From Acidimicrobiia bacterium (GTDB lineage: Bacteria > Actinomycetota > Acidimicrobiia > Acidimicrobiales > Acidimicrobilacustridaceae), in assembly GCA_020832495.1 (NCBI GenBank), contig JAFIEP010000129.1, forward strand, positions 1-64,000: 64,000 nucleotides of DNA, written 5' to 3'. Below, piece by piece: positions 35,280-46,868 of the stretch (the stretch's first letter is position 1; every line of letters begins with the position of its first letter). Under the pieces are notes generated by a model. That model had not been told where the DNA came from. It did no database searches and saw only the letters and a program-made list of their open reading frames with translations. A program made the translations under genes and the position numbers.

Positions 35280-38200
35280 CTACAGCAACAGGATGTGGAA
35301 ACGCTGCAGGAAGGCCGCCATCGCCTGACGGCTCACCGGCGCCGTCGGCTGATACGACCCGTCCCCGAACCCTTGCGCCACGTCGTTCGAGGCCATCCAC
35401 GTGATCTCACCGCAGAACGGGTGCCCGGCCCCCACGTCGCTGAACGGCGCATCGACACACGGGGGATCCGTGCCGTCGGGCGCGCCTGCCTTGCGGTACA
35501 GGAACGCCGCCATGGCCTGACGACTCACCGGCGCCGTCGGCTTGAACGACCCGTCCTCGAACCCACCGGTGATGCCGCTGTTCGCCAACCATTCGATCTC
35601 CCCACAGAAAGGATGATCGACGTCGACGTCGCTGAAGGCGGCCTCTTCACACGCCGGGTCGGCACCGTCGGGAGCGCCTGCCTTGCGGTACAGGAACGCC
35701 GCCATGGCCTGACGACTCACCGGCGCCGTCGGCTTGAACGATCCGTCCTCGAACCCACCGGTGATGCCGCTGTCGGCCAGCCAGGTGATGTCGGTGCAGA
35801 AGGTGTTGTCCCCGTCGACATCGCCGAAGCGCGCTGCGTCACAGGGCGGCGTCTGGTGGACCGTCTCGTTGGCGAGCACCCGGTGGTCACGGCACGGTTG
35901 ACCACGCAGGGACCCGCACAGGGGCCGCTCGCTCTGGGCGGCGAACTCCTCGGGGATCACGTGGTCAGGGCCCGAGAGCACCGGCAGCACCAGGGCGGAG
36001 GCCATGGGCCCGCCGTGGGCCACGTCGTGAGTGGTGGCGCCGAAGTCCTCGGACTCGAAGTCCCACAGCGCGGCGTCACCCCCGGGCGTGTTGATCTCGA
36101 TGCGCAGACGACTCCCCGCCCGGAAGGGGTGGGCCACCGAGTAGAGCGGCACCTGCACGTTCACGAACTGTCCCGGCACGAGCGGCTCGTAATCGGCTGC
36201 CGTGTACAGGTGGTCGATGCGGGTCCCCTGTGTGCGGTCAGGATCGACGTTGCGGAACCCGGCCCGCAGGAGTCCGTGCTGCACCCGCACCTCTTCGACC
36301 GTCCCGTCGGAGGCCGGTTCTGCGTACACCTCCGACAGCACCACCTCGAGCGGCGCGTCGCTGCCGGTGGAGCGGAACCACAGGTCGACGTGGCCTTCTC
36401 CGGCGATGATGAGGTCACTCTCGAGCGGCTCGGTCTCGTACGCCAGCCCCAACCCGTCGTCGGTGGTCCTCCAGTCGGTGTTCACCCCGAGCCGACTCCA
36501 GTTCCCGCCGGTGTAGTACCGGGTGCCGAGCACATCGGCATCGAACTCGAAGCGATCGATCGACAAGGTGTCGGGGACCTCGTCGCTCAGCGTGCCGTCG
36601 GGCCCCAGGTGGAACGTGGCCACCTCGGTGTCAGGGGCGGGCCACGACGGAAGCTCCAAGACGAACCGCTGGCGGTGGGCACCGGGATGGTCGGAGAAGT
36701 CCGGGCTGGCGCCCGCCTCGAAGAGCACCCGCACCTCGTCCTCGGCTTCGTAGGCGGCCAGTGCACCTTCGTAGCCGCCGAAGAGCGGGTCACCACCGTT
36801 GCCGTCGCGGAAGCGGTCCGGCTCGAACTCGAGACCGGGTGCTCCGAACTCGTCTTCCAACACGATGGGGCCACCGATGCGGACCAGGGGATGCAGCTCG
36901 GGGACGGTCCGGTCGACGTAGAACGACAGGAACTCGAACCAACGGGACATCACGAGTGGGGAGAAGCCGTCCGGGTGATGACCGTTGTAGAGCAAGAAGT
37001 TGGTCTGCCCGGGCGGGACCGACTCGAACTCGTCGAGCATGAGGCCGAAACGCGAGCCGGTCTGCTCGTCCTGCCACGACCCGGCCAGGAACACCGGCAC
37101 GTCGATGTTGCGCACCAGCTTCGAGAGGTTGCGATCGTCCGCCGAAGCCGGGCGCCACACCATGGAGCGGCCGAACTCCTCGAAGGGAATGTTCTGGCTG
37201 CGGAGCTGCAGGTTGCTCTCGCAGGTGGTGTCACCACCGGAGATGCGATTCTGCACCCACGTTGCCGTTCCGGTCGACTCTTCGTCACGCTGGGCCAGCC
37301 ACTGCTGGGTGAACCCGGCGTTGTAGATGCCACCAGGCCACTGCTGGTACCAGGGGTCCTCGATGACCGACAGCGGCGTGATGGCCGCCAAACTCGGCGG
37401 GTTGGTTGCAGCCACGTACAACTGGGTGATCCCCGAGTACGAGATGCCCATCATGCCCACGGCGTTGTTCTTCACCCAGGGCTGGCGGGCCACCGTCTCG
37501 ATGATGTCGTAGCCATCAGCCGCCTGGGCGGCGTTGAAGGCGTCGAACACCCCACCGGAACAGCCGCTGCCTCGCATGTTCACGCCCACGTAGGCGAAGC
37601 CCATGAGCCCGGCCAGCATGCCGCCGGCATCGGCACCCGACGGTACGCCCGGTCGAGACGGCGCATAGCCGGAGTACTGCACGAGCGTGGGGTAGGGGCC
37701 GGGGCCGTACACCGTCGGGTCGGGCAGACGGATGTTGGCCGAGAGCAGCGTGCCGTCGCGCATCTCGATGTAGCCGAACCCGTCACTGGCCTGGAACCCG
37801 GGCTGTTCCCCACCCGCCGCGTTCGACGGCACTGCGGACAGGGTTTGGCCCTCGTACAACGCCACGTCGGGGACGTCGCCGATGGCCAACGAGTTGACCG
37901 GTTCGCTGACCTCGACGGGGCCGTCGAACGCCTCGCCGGGCACGCCCTCCGACACCACCAGGTAGGTGCCGGGCACGACGGTGGACCCTTCGATCGTGGG
38001 CAACACGCCGTCGGTCTGAGCGTCGTGGACCAAGAACTCGGCGGGCACGTACTGGTAGACGAGTTGGCCGAGGTCATCGGTGAAGAAGGTGACGATGCGC
38101 TCGAGTGAGGCAGCATCGACGAGGGTCAACGGACTGCGTGGCTGCGCCCCGGTGACCGTGAGGTGCTCGACACCCGGCGCCACGTCGAACGTGGCCGGGA

Positions 38201-38330
38201 TCGCCTCGGTCAGGTCGACCGAGCCACCACCGGTTGCGCCAGCGGGAGCCACCGGCGCCACCAGGGACGCTCCGAGGCTCGTCACCACCAGTGCAAGGGC
38301 AGTCAGCACCGCAACGAGTCGTGTTCGCAT
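35280..38330 (-). CDS. Secreted CocE/NonD (X-Pro dipeptidyl-peptidase-like) hydrolase with three SLH repeats
   Basis: The protein has 1016 residues. Residues 1-30 are a Sec signal peptide (LVAVLTALALVVTSLGASLV). A beta-rich segment is followed by an alpha/beta-hydrolase domain with MRDGTLLSANIRLPDPTVYG, the CocE-type block GFAYVGVNMRGSGCSGG and nucleophile elbow GISYSG (Ser). A jelly-roll C-terminal X-Pro domain follows. The last 160 residues are three S-layer-homology repeats, each with FxDV...C and GGFEDGSFKPTAPVSRQAM. The enzyme is therefore probably exported and held at the wall, cleaving esters or proline peptides. ATG 38330 follows a GAGGGG site. Confidence 0.88.
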   Translation of the reverse strand: MRTRLVAVLTALALVVTSLGASLVAPVAPAGATGGGSVDLTEAIPATFDVAPGVEHLTVTGAQPRSPLTLVDAASLERIVTFFTDDLGQLVYQYVPAEFLVHDAQTDGVLPTIEGSTVVPGTYLVVSEGVPGEAFDGPVEVSEPVNSLAIGDVPDVALYEGQTLSAVPSNAAGGEQPGFQASDGFGYIEMRDGTLLSANIRLPDPTVYGPGPYPTLVQYSGYAPSRPGVPSGADAGGMLAGLMGFAYVGVNMRGSGCSGGVFDAFNAAQAADGYDIIETVARQPWVKNNAVGMMGISYSGITQLYVAATNPPSLAAITPLSVIEDPWYQQWPGGIYNAGFTQQWLAQRDEESTGTATWVQNRISGGDTTCESNLQLRSQNIPFEEFGRSMVWRPASADDRNLSKLVRNIDVPVFLAGSWQDEQTGSRFGLMLDEFESVPPGQTNFLLYNGHHPDGFSPLVMSRWFEFLSFYVDRTVPELHPLVRIGGPIVLEDEFGAPGLEFEPDRFRDGNGGDPLFGGYEGALAAYEAEDEVRVLFEAGASPDFSDHPGAHRQRFVLELPSWPAPDTEVATFHLGPDGTLSDEVPDTLSIDRFEFDADVLGTRYYTGGNWSRLGVNTDWRTTDDGLGLAYETEPLESDLIIAGEGHVDLWFRSTGSDAPLEVVLSEVYAEPASDGTVEEVRVQHGLLRAGFRNVDPDRTQGTRIDHLYTAADYEPLVPGQFVNVQVPLYSVAHPFRAGSRLRIEINTPGGDAALWDFESEDFGATTHDVAHGGPMASALVLPVLSGPDHVIPEEFAAQSERPLCGSLRGQPCRDHRVLANETVHQTPPCDAARFGDVDGDNTFCTDITWLADSGITGGFEDGSFKPTAPVSRQAMAAFLYRKAGAPDGADPACEEAAFSDVDVDHPFCGEIEWLANSGITGGFEDGSFKPTAPVSRQAMAAFLYRKAGAPDGTDPPCVDAPFSDVGAGHPFCGEITWMASNDVAQGFGDGSYQPTAPVSRQAMAAFLQRFHILLL
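35482..35581. repeat. 100-bp tandem-type coding repeat, copy 1 (SLH)
   Basis: This segment is identical to 35674-35773 except at one base (C at 35550 against T at 35742), with a 192-bp period. Both encode the GITGGFEDGSFKPTAPVSRQ region of successive SLH repeats. A third, more diverged unit precedes copy 1 toward 35290. The near-identity at silent positions indicates recent duplication or gene conversion. Confidence 0.9.
35674..35773. repeat. 100-bp tandem-type coding repeat, copy 2 (SLH)
   Basis: This is the partner of 35482-35581, with one mismatch in 100 bp. It encodes the second-to-last conserved core of the SLH array. Confidence 0.9.
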
Positions 38331-38359
38331 CAGGTTCCCCCTCGGTTCATTTCGCAGGC

Positions 38360-38388
38360 ACCGTAGTGGGGGCGTGTGACGATGTCCC
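38360..38388 (-). promoter_or_regulatory. Predicted promoter of the SLH hydrolase gene
   Basis: On the minus strand GGGACA (38383-38388) and TACGGT (38360-38365) are 17 nt apart. The predicted start near 38353 leaves a leader of about 22 nt containing the GAGGGG ribosome site. Confidence 0.45.
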
Positions 38389-38397
38389 ATCGGCTTG

Positions 38398-38412
38398 CTG
38401 AACGTCGTTCAG
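38398..38412. promoter_or_regulatory. 15-bp palindromic operator candidate CTGAACGTCGTTCAG
   Basis: This is a perfect palindrome with 7-bp arms around one central base, placed 10 nt upstream of the predicted -35 of the SLH hydrolase gene and 51 nt beyond the end of the crotonase gene. The position suits an activator, or a repressor acting by bending; the protein is unknown. Confidence 0.5.
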
Positions 38413-38463
38413 GCAATCGGCGCCCGAAGTCGCCGGCGCCGGCTCGCCCGCTCGCCGAGCACT

Positions 38464-39258
38464 TCACCCGCCCGTGTAGCGCGGTGGCCGGCCTTCGAGG
38501 AACGACCGCACGCCCTCGGCGTAGTCGTCCGAGCTGGCCGCCAGCAGGAACTGGTCACGGTCCATGGCCGATGCCGTGGTGTTCAGTGCAGTGGCCGCCA
38601 GGTTGCAGCCCTGCTTGCACATGCGCACCTGGACCGGGGGCAGCTCGGCCACCCGATGTGCCAACGCCAGCGCCCCTTCCAACGCACCCCCAGCGGAGGT
38701 CACCTCGTCGGCCAGACCCCACGCTGCACACCGCTGCGCGTCGAGCTGCTCGGCCAACACCACGATGCGTTTCGCCCGGGCCGGGCCCACCAGGTTGACG
38801 ATGCGCGGCACCGAACCCCAGCTCATGTTCATGCCCCGCTCGATCTCGGGCACGTAGAGGACGGCGTCGTCGGCCATGACCCGCAGGTCGAGCGACACGG
38901 CGAGCGCCGCTCCACCGCCGATGCAGTAGCCCTCGATGGCGACGATGGTGAGGGCCTCCAACCGCTCCCACGCCTCGCACATGCGAGGACCCAGTCGAGC
39001 GCGCGACCGCCGCTCGGCCAGCCCGACGGCCATCGCAGCCGCCTGCTCGGGGTCCTTCAGGTCGACGCCGTAGCTGAAGTTGTCGGCCCGTCCGGTGAGC
39101 ACCACCGCCGACACCTCGGGGTCGTCGTCGAGCTGGTGGGCCACCTCGGTGAGTTGGCTCATGGCGTCGACCGACAGCGCGTTGGCTCGCACCCCGCGGT
39201 CGAAGGTGACCACCGCCACCCGACCATCGCGCTCCACCCGTACACAAGGCTCTGACAT
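38464..39258 (-). CDS. Enoyl-CoA hydratase/isomerase family protein
   Basis: This 264-residue crotonase starts at ATG 39258 behind a GAGGAG site. The oxyanion-hole blocks are TGRADNFSYGVDLKDPE and EGYCIGGGAALAVSLDLRVM. YVPEIERGMNMSWGSVPRIV carries the Glu in a catalytic position. SLAE/QLDAQRCAAWGLADEV completes the fold. The reaction is not determinable, but it is distinct from the crotonase at 26109. It is divergent from katG across 253 nt. Confidence 0.88.
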   Translation of the reverse strand: MSEPCVRVERDGRVAVVTFDRGVRANALSVDAMSQLTEVAHQLDDDPEVSAVVLTGRADNFSYGVDLKDPEQAAAMAVGLAERRSRARLGPRMCEAWERLEALTIVAIEGYCIGGGAALAVSLDLRVMADDAVLYVPEIERGMNMSWGSVPRIVNLVGPARAKRIVVLAEQLDAQRCAAWGLADEVTSAGGALEGALALAHRVAELPPVQVRMCKQGCNLAATALNTTASAMDRDQFLLAASSDDYAEGVRSFLEGRPPRYTGG

Positions 39259-39304
39259 GTTCGTCTCCTCGATCCGATGGTCACGATAGGGCGCGTCGAT
39301 CGCT

Positions 39305-39317
39305 CGGTGGTCCACCG
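39305..39317. promoter_or_regulatory. 13-bp palindrome CGGTGGTCCACCG upstream of crotonase gene
   Basis: This perfect palindrome lies in the katG/crotonase intergenic region, 47 nt before the crotonase ATG. Its inner 11 bp are identical to the palindrome at 29775-29785, suggesting one regulator may act at both. Confidence 0.4.
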
Positions 39318-39427
39318 TCGCCGGGCATCCACCACTGGCGCAACGACGGACGAAGGTTCTGCTGATCGAGCGAGCAAAGGCCACGGCGAAGCGGTAGAAC
39401 GGACTGAGGGGACGACGCAACGGCTAG

Positions 39428-43085
<3,658 letters not shown>

Positions 43086-43087
43086 GC

Positions 43088-44206
43088 TCAACTCCTCACT
43101 GGCAGTCGCTTCCGGTGCGTCCTGACCGCCACGTGCTCTGGTTCGGGCATTGCGGCGCGCATCGCATCGACACAGCCCCAATAGTGGTCCAACGCGGTCC
43201 GCATGTCGCTGCTCTCTCGTGCCACGACGTCGACCCGGTCCGTCACGTCGGCACGAGCGATGGACAGCGCCAGCCTGTTGGCGGGATCGTGAGTGCAGCC
43301 CTCACAGATCGCCGTCCGACTGCACACGTGTGCGGCCTTGTCGTCGAGGATGTCGACGAGTGAGCGATCGAACACGGTGCCCAGGCTCACTTCCTTGCGC
43401 CAGTCCGACGAACACAGGTAGTAGTGACCGTCGTACCCGATGAAGGGGTACAGGAACGGCACGCAACAGCCGGTCCGACTCCCGGAACGCTCGAGCATCT
43501 TGCGAGCCAGGTCACGATGTCCGACCCATGCCTCGCTCTGCTGCTCGACCGCCAGTGAACCCGCTCGATTGACCAGGGGAAACGGCATGAAGGCGGTCGC
43601 GCCGCGAGACGCCCAGTACTCCCTCATCCGGCTCGCGTGCGACTGATCGTCACGGTGGTCGACCAGAGCAATGACGGCGAAACACCGGCCCTCGGCAGCG
43701 GCGAGGAAGGCTTCGACGTTCTCCCGGGTCCGCTCGAAGGGCAGCCCGTAGACCTCTTCGTATTGTGCGTCGATCTCGCCCACGTTGATGATTGCGCTCT
43801 GGAGTCCGGCATCCATCAGCTGCTCGGCCTTCTCGGGATGCAGCAATGCGCCGTTCGTAGTGATGATCGGTCGGAGACCTGCCTCGGCGGCCCGCTGCAC
43901 GTAGCTCACCACGAGCGGGTGCAGCAAGGGCTCGCCCATGCCACAGAAGGACAGCCACATGGATCCACCGGCGGTGTGGAAGTAGCCCGGGTTGGCCACC
44001 CCGAACGCCTGCACGGCGTCGCGGTAGTCGACGGCTCGTCGCAGCGCCATCGTGAACGTGTCCTCGTCGATCAGGCCATGGTGTGGGGTCTGATCCCTCG
44101 GACAAAAGGTGCAGCTCGCGTTGCACCTGCTGGTCAACTCGATGTCGACCACCGTCGCGTGCGGCGGCAAGGCCCGCGACGACGCGTCACCGGCGTCGGG
44201 GATCAT
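43088..44206 (-). CDS. Radical SAM protein with SPASM-like C-terminus
   Basis: The protein has 372 residues from ATG 44206, with CAGGAG before it. The radical SAM motif is CNASCTFC (Cys28, 32, 35) in a MoaA/PqqE-like context (VVDIELTSRCNASCTFCPRD); a GxGEPLLHP block is present (GMGEPLLHPLVVSYVQRA). The C-terminal part has spaced cysteines (GCCVPFLYPFIGYDG, YYLCSSDW, CSRTAICEGC) typical of a SPASM domain holding auxiliary clusters, as in peptide- or small-molecule-modifying enzymes. It precedes the radical SAM-SnoaL gene by 2 nt. No small precursor-peptide gene is evident nearby. Confidence 0.85.
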   Translation of the reverse strand: MIPDAGDASSRALPPHATVVDIELTSRCNASCTFCPRDQTPHHGLIDEDTFTMALRRAVDYRDAVQAFGVANPGYFHTAGGSMWLSFCGMGEPLLHPLVVSYVQRAAEAGLRPIITTNGALLHPEKAEQLMDAGLQSAIINVGEIDAQYEEVYGLPFERTRENVEAFLAAAEGRCFAVIALVDHRDDQSHASRMREYWASRGATAFMPFPLVNRAGSLAVEQQSEAWVGHRDLARKMLERSGSRTGCCVPFLYPFIGYDGHYYLCSSDWRKEVSLGTVFDRSLVDILDDKAAHVCSRTAICEGCTHDPANRLALSIARADVTDRVDVVARESSDMRTALDHYWGCVDAMRAAMPEPEHVAVRTHRKRLPVRS

Positions 44207-44464
44207 CGATTCTCCTGCGCCCGCAGGGCCGGCTTCACCTCGGTGGCAGCGACCGCCGCAAGAGCGCGGCGAGTGCGGGCGGACTCGGCCCTGGGTGCCG
44301 CGTGCGGCGTGGACCCGGAGCGCAGGGTGCCGTCGACTGCGGTGTCGCCATGGAACACACAGTGTCCTGTCCGCCGCGCTGCTCGTGCGCCCGTCCCGCT
44401 CAGCTCCACCTGCAAACGGTAGCACCACCACCGAAGATGACGCTGGGAGATGTAGGGTCCGAAC
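44207..44464. other. 258-bp divergent promoter region of the radical SAM/aminotransferase cluster
   Basis: This non-coding region separates the minus-strand radical SAM operon from the plus-strand aminotransferase operon. I see no strong palindrome or clear -35/-10 pair, and no short peptide-coding frame with a convincing ribosome site, so a RiPP precursor is not supported here. Confidence 0.45.
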
Positions 44465-45721
44465 GTGACCGCGGAAATGATGGCCCGCGCTGCGCTGTTG
44501 GGAGCGCGCGCCGAGCGAGTCCTACCGGGTGCGTCGGAGCGGAAGGGCCAGATGCTGTCCCAGTTCCTCACGCACCTCCCGCGGTACGTCGCTCGCGCCG
44601 ACGCAGCGTTGCTGACCGACGTTGACGGGAGAGAGTTCATCGACCTGATGGGCGCCTACGGACCCAACCTGTTGGGCCACCGCCACCCCCGAGTCGAGCG
44701 GGCTGCCGAGCGACAGCGCCACAACGGCGACACCATGGGCGGACTGGGTACGGTGACGATCGAGTTGGCCGAGCACGTAGTCGACCGATTCGACCCCGTC
44801 GACTGGGTGTTCCTGGGAAAGAACGGGTCCGACGCGACCAGCTACGCGCTGCGTGTCGCTCGACACGCGACCGGTCGCTCGAGGGTGCTGATTGCCGAGG
44901 CTGCGTACCACACGGCGCACGACTGGGGGACCATGTTCCCCAACGGGGTGCCCGAGCCCCACCGGGGCCTCACCTCCCGATACGTCTACAACGACGCCGA
45001 GAGCCTTCGTGCTGCGGTTGATGACGTCAGTGGCGATCTCGCGGCCATCATGCTCACGCCGTTCCACCAGGGCTTCTACGAGCGACCCCAGGTGGCGACA
45101 CCGTCCTTCGTGCAGGCGGTGCACCACGAGGCGCTGCGCAGCGGTGCACTCGTGGTGCTCGACGACGTCCGGGCCGGCATGCGCATGCATCCGAGCGGCG
45201 CGTCACACGAGAGGATCGGCATCACCCCCGACATCGTCTGCTTCGGCAAGGCCGTGGCCAACGGCAGGGCCGTGTCGATCTGCGCTGGCTCCGACGAAGT
45301 ACGCGAGGCCGCTGACGCCATCGGCTACCTCGGCACGTTCTTCGGGAGTTCGGTGGCGCATGCAGCATGCCTCGAGACGTTTCGAACCTTCGACGAAGAA
45401 GGCGCCTTCGGCCGGATGCTCGAGATCGGCGAACGCCTGAGCACCGGTATCTGCCAGGCCGCACGTGACGCCGACATCGCCGTAGAGGTGACCGGCTACC
45501 CGACGATGGCCATGGTGCACGTGGGTCACGCGCCTGGTCCGTACCTCGACCACGTGTGGGCCGCTGGGATGATTCGGCGCGGGGTGCTCATCCATCCGAC
45601 GCTCGCCTGGTACACCTGTGCCGCCCTCACCGATGCACAAATCGACATTGTGGTCGAACGAGCCGCAGACTGCTTCGCCACCGACGTGGCGGCCGAGGTG
45701 GCAGCCCGGCACGTGGGGTGA
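44465..45721 (+). CDS. Class III aminotransferase (glutamate-1-semialdehyde aminomutase-like)
   Basis: This 418-residue PLP enzyme starts at GTG 44465. Blocks matching the family are DVDGREFIDLMGAYGPNLLG, NGSDATSYALRVARHATGRS and ALVVLDDVRAGMR (the Asp that contacts the pyridine nitrogen). The Schiff-base lysine is Lys262 in VCFGKAVANGRAVS. The usual DEV motif is DDV and the SGTEA motif is NGSDA, so it is a divergent member rather than HemL itself. The product is probably an amino transfer or 1,2-amino shift on an unknown metabolite. It is directly followed by the luciferase-like oxidoreductase and divergent from two radical SAM genes. Confidence 0.87.
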   Translation: MTAEMMARAALLGARAERVLPGASERKGQMLSQFLTHLPRYVARADAALLTDVDGREFIDLMGAYGPNLLGHRHPRVERAAERQRHNGDTMGGLGTVTIELAEHVVDRFDPVDWVFLGKNGSDATSYALRVARHATGRSRVLIAEAAYHTAHDWGTMFPNGVPEPHRGLTSRYVYNDAESLRAAVDDVSGDLAAIMLTPFHQGFYERPQVATPSFVQAVHHEALRSGALVVLDDVRAGMRMHPSGASHERIGITPDIVCFGKAVANGRAVSICAGSDEVREAADAIGYLGTFFGSSVAHAACLETFRTFDEEGAFGRMLEIGERLSTGICQAARDADIAVEVTGYPTMAMVHVGHAPGPYLDHVWAAGMIRRGVLIHPTLAWYTCAALTDAQIDIVVERAADCFATDVAAEVAARHVG

Positions 45722-46711
45722 GTGCCACCCATGGTCGAGTACGTCGGCGGCTCACCGCCGGTGCCGCCTGGCCGCCCCTTCCGATTCGCGGTCGTTGCCT
45801 CGCAGGTACACAGCGCGTCGTCGTGGCGGAGCCTGTGTCGCGAGGTGGAGGCACTCGGCTACTCCTCGCTGTACCTGCCCGACAGCTGTGGCCAACAGAT
45901 GGGCCCCCTCGCCGCCCTCGGAGCCGCCGCCGCCCACACCGACCACCTCCGATTGGGCATGCTCGTGGCCAACAACGACTTCAGATCGCCCTGCGTGTTC
46001 GCCAAGGAACTCGCCACTCTCGACGTCCTCTCCCAGGGGCGACTCGAGTGGGGTGTCGGTGCCGGGTGGGACGCAAGGGATTACGAGTCCGGCGGCCTGA
46101 CGTTCGATTCCTCGGGAGTCCGCGTCGGGCGAATGGTCGAGGCGGTCGATCTCATACAGGCGATCTTCTCCGGGCGCGAGGTGAACCACCGAGGGCGCTT
46201 CTATTCGGCAACTGGCCTGACGGGCTCGCCCGCGCCGGTCCAGCGGCCGGGTCCGCCGCTGATGGTGGGCGCGGCCGAGCGACGGCTGCTGACCTTCGCC
46301 GGCCGACGAGCTGACATCGTCAACGTGAATCGCAGCTTCGCGGCCGTACCCTTCGGTGAGCGGCCTCCTCGAAAGAGCCCAGGGGCCGCCGTCGCCGATC
46401 AGATCAGCTGGGTCCGGGCGGGCGCCGGGACTCGGCTCGCCGACGTCGAGATCGGGATGGAGGTGAACCCACCCGTTGTCGTGACCGACGATCCCGACCA
46501 AGCACTCGCGACACGAGCCGCTTCGTCGGGGCTGACGGCCGATCAGGTCGCGTCCGACCCACGAACGTGGGTCGGCTCGGTGTCGACGATCGTTGCCAAC
46601 CTTCGCCGACATCGTGCGCAGTTGGGCGTGTCCCATTGGGTGGTCTACGAACCCGACCTCCACCGAGCCGCACCCATCGTCGCGGAGCTGGTCGCCGAGT
46701 CGACGGACTGA
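45722..46711 (+). CDS. LLM-class flavin/F420-dependent oxidoreductase
   Basis: This 329-residue TIM-barrel enzyme has the luciferase-like pattern FRFAVVASQVHSASSWRSL and EVEALGYSSLYLPDSCGQQM, and later ATLDVLSQGRLEWGVGAGWD. It resembles the TIGR03621 group of actinobacterial F420-dependent oxidoreductases, although FMN cannot be excluded. The GTG at 45722 follows the aminotransferase stop directly; an ATG at 45731 is the alternative. Co-transcription with the aminotransferase suggests that both act in one pathway. The substrate is unknown. Confidence 0.88.
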   Translation: MPPMVEYVGGSPPVPPGRPFRFAVVASQVHSASSWRSLCREVEALGYSSLYLPDSCGQQMGPLAALGAAAAHTDHLRLGMLVANNDFRSPCVFAKELATLDVLSQGRLEWGVGAGWDARDYESGGLTFDSSGVRVGRMVEAVDLIQAIFSGREVNHRGRFYSATGLTGSPAPVQRPGPPLMVGAAERRLLTFAGRRADIVNVNRSFAAVPFGERPPRKSPGAAVADQISWVRAGAGTRLADVEIGMEVNPPVVVTDDPDQALATRAASSGLTADQVASDPRTWVGSVSTIVANLRRHRAQLGVSHWVVYEPDLHRAAPIVAELVAESTD

Positions 46712-46868
46712 TCCGACCAGGACACGACCTCTGCGACCTCCATCCGCGCCGCCCGGGCGACCCCCACGGCGTGTCGCAGAGCAGCGCCCGGCGGAGCCGT
46801 CAGGCGTCAGCCGGTCCCACAGCTGCACGAAGCCCGGCCGACGATGGCGTGCGGCCTACGCTGTCGGC

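Noticed and set aside
43088-44206. Anaerobic sulfatase-maturing enzyme for the arylsulfatase at 32840
   Set aside because: Although it has radical SAM and SPASM-like features, its CxxxCxxC context (CNASCTFCPRD) lacks the CNLxCxYCYY pattern of that family, and it is 8 kb away in another operon.
44207-44464. RiPP precursor peptide gene in the divergent region of the radical SAM cluster
   Set aside because: No short frame with a ribosome site and a Cys-, Gly- or Asn-rich core could be found on either strand.
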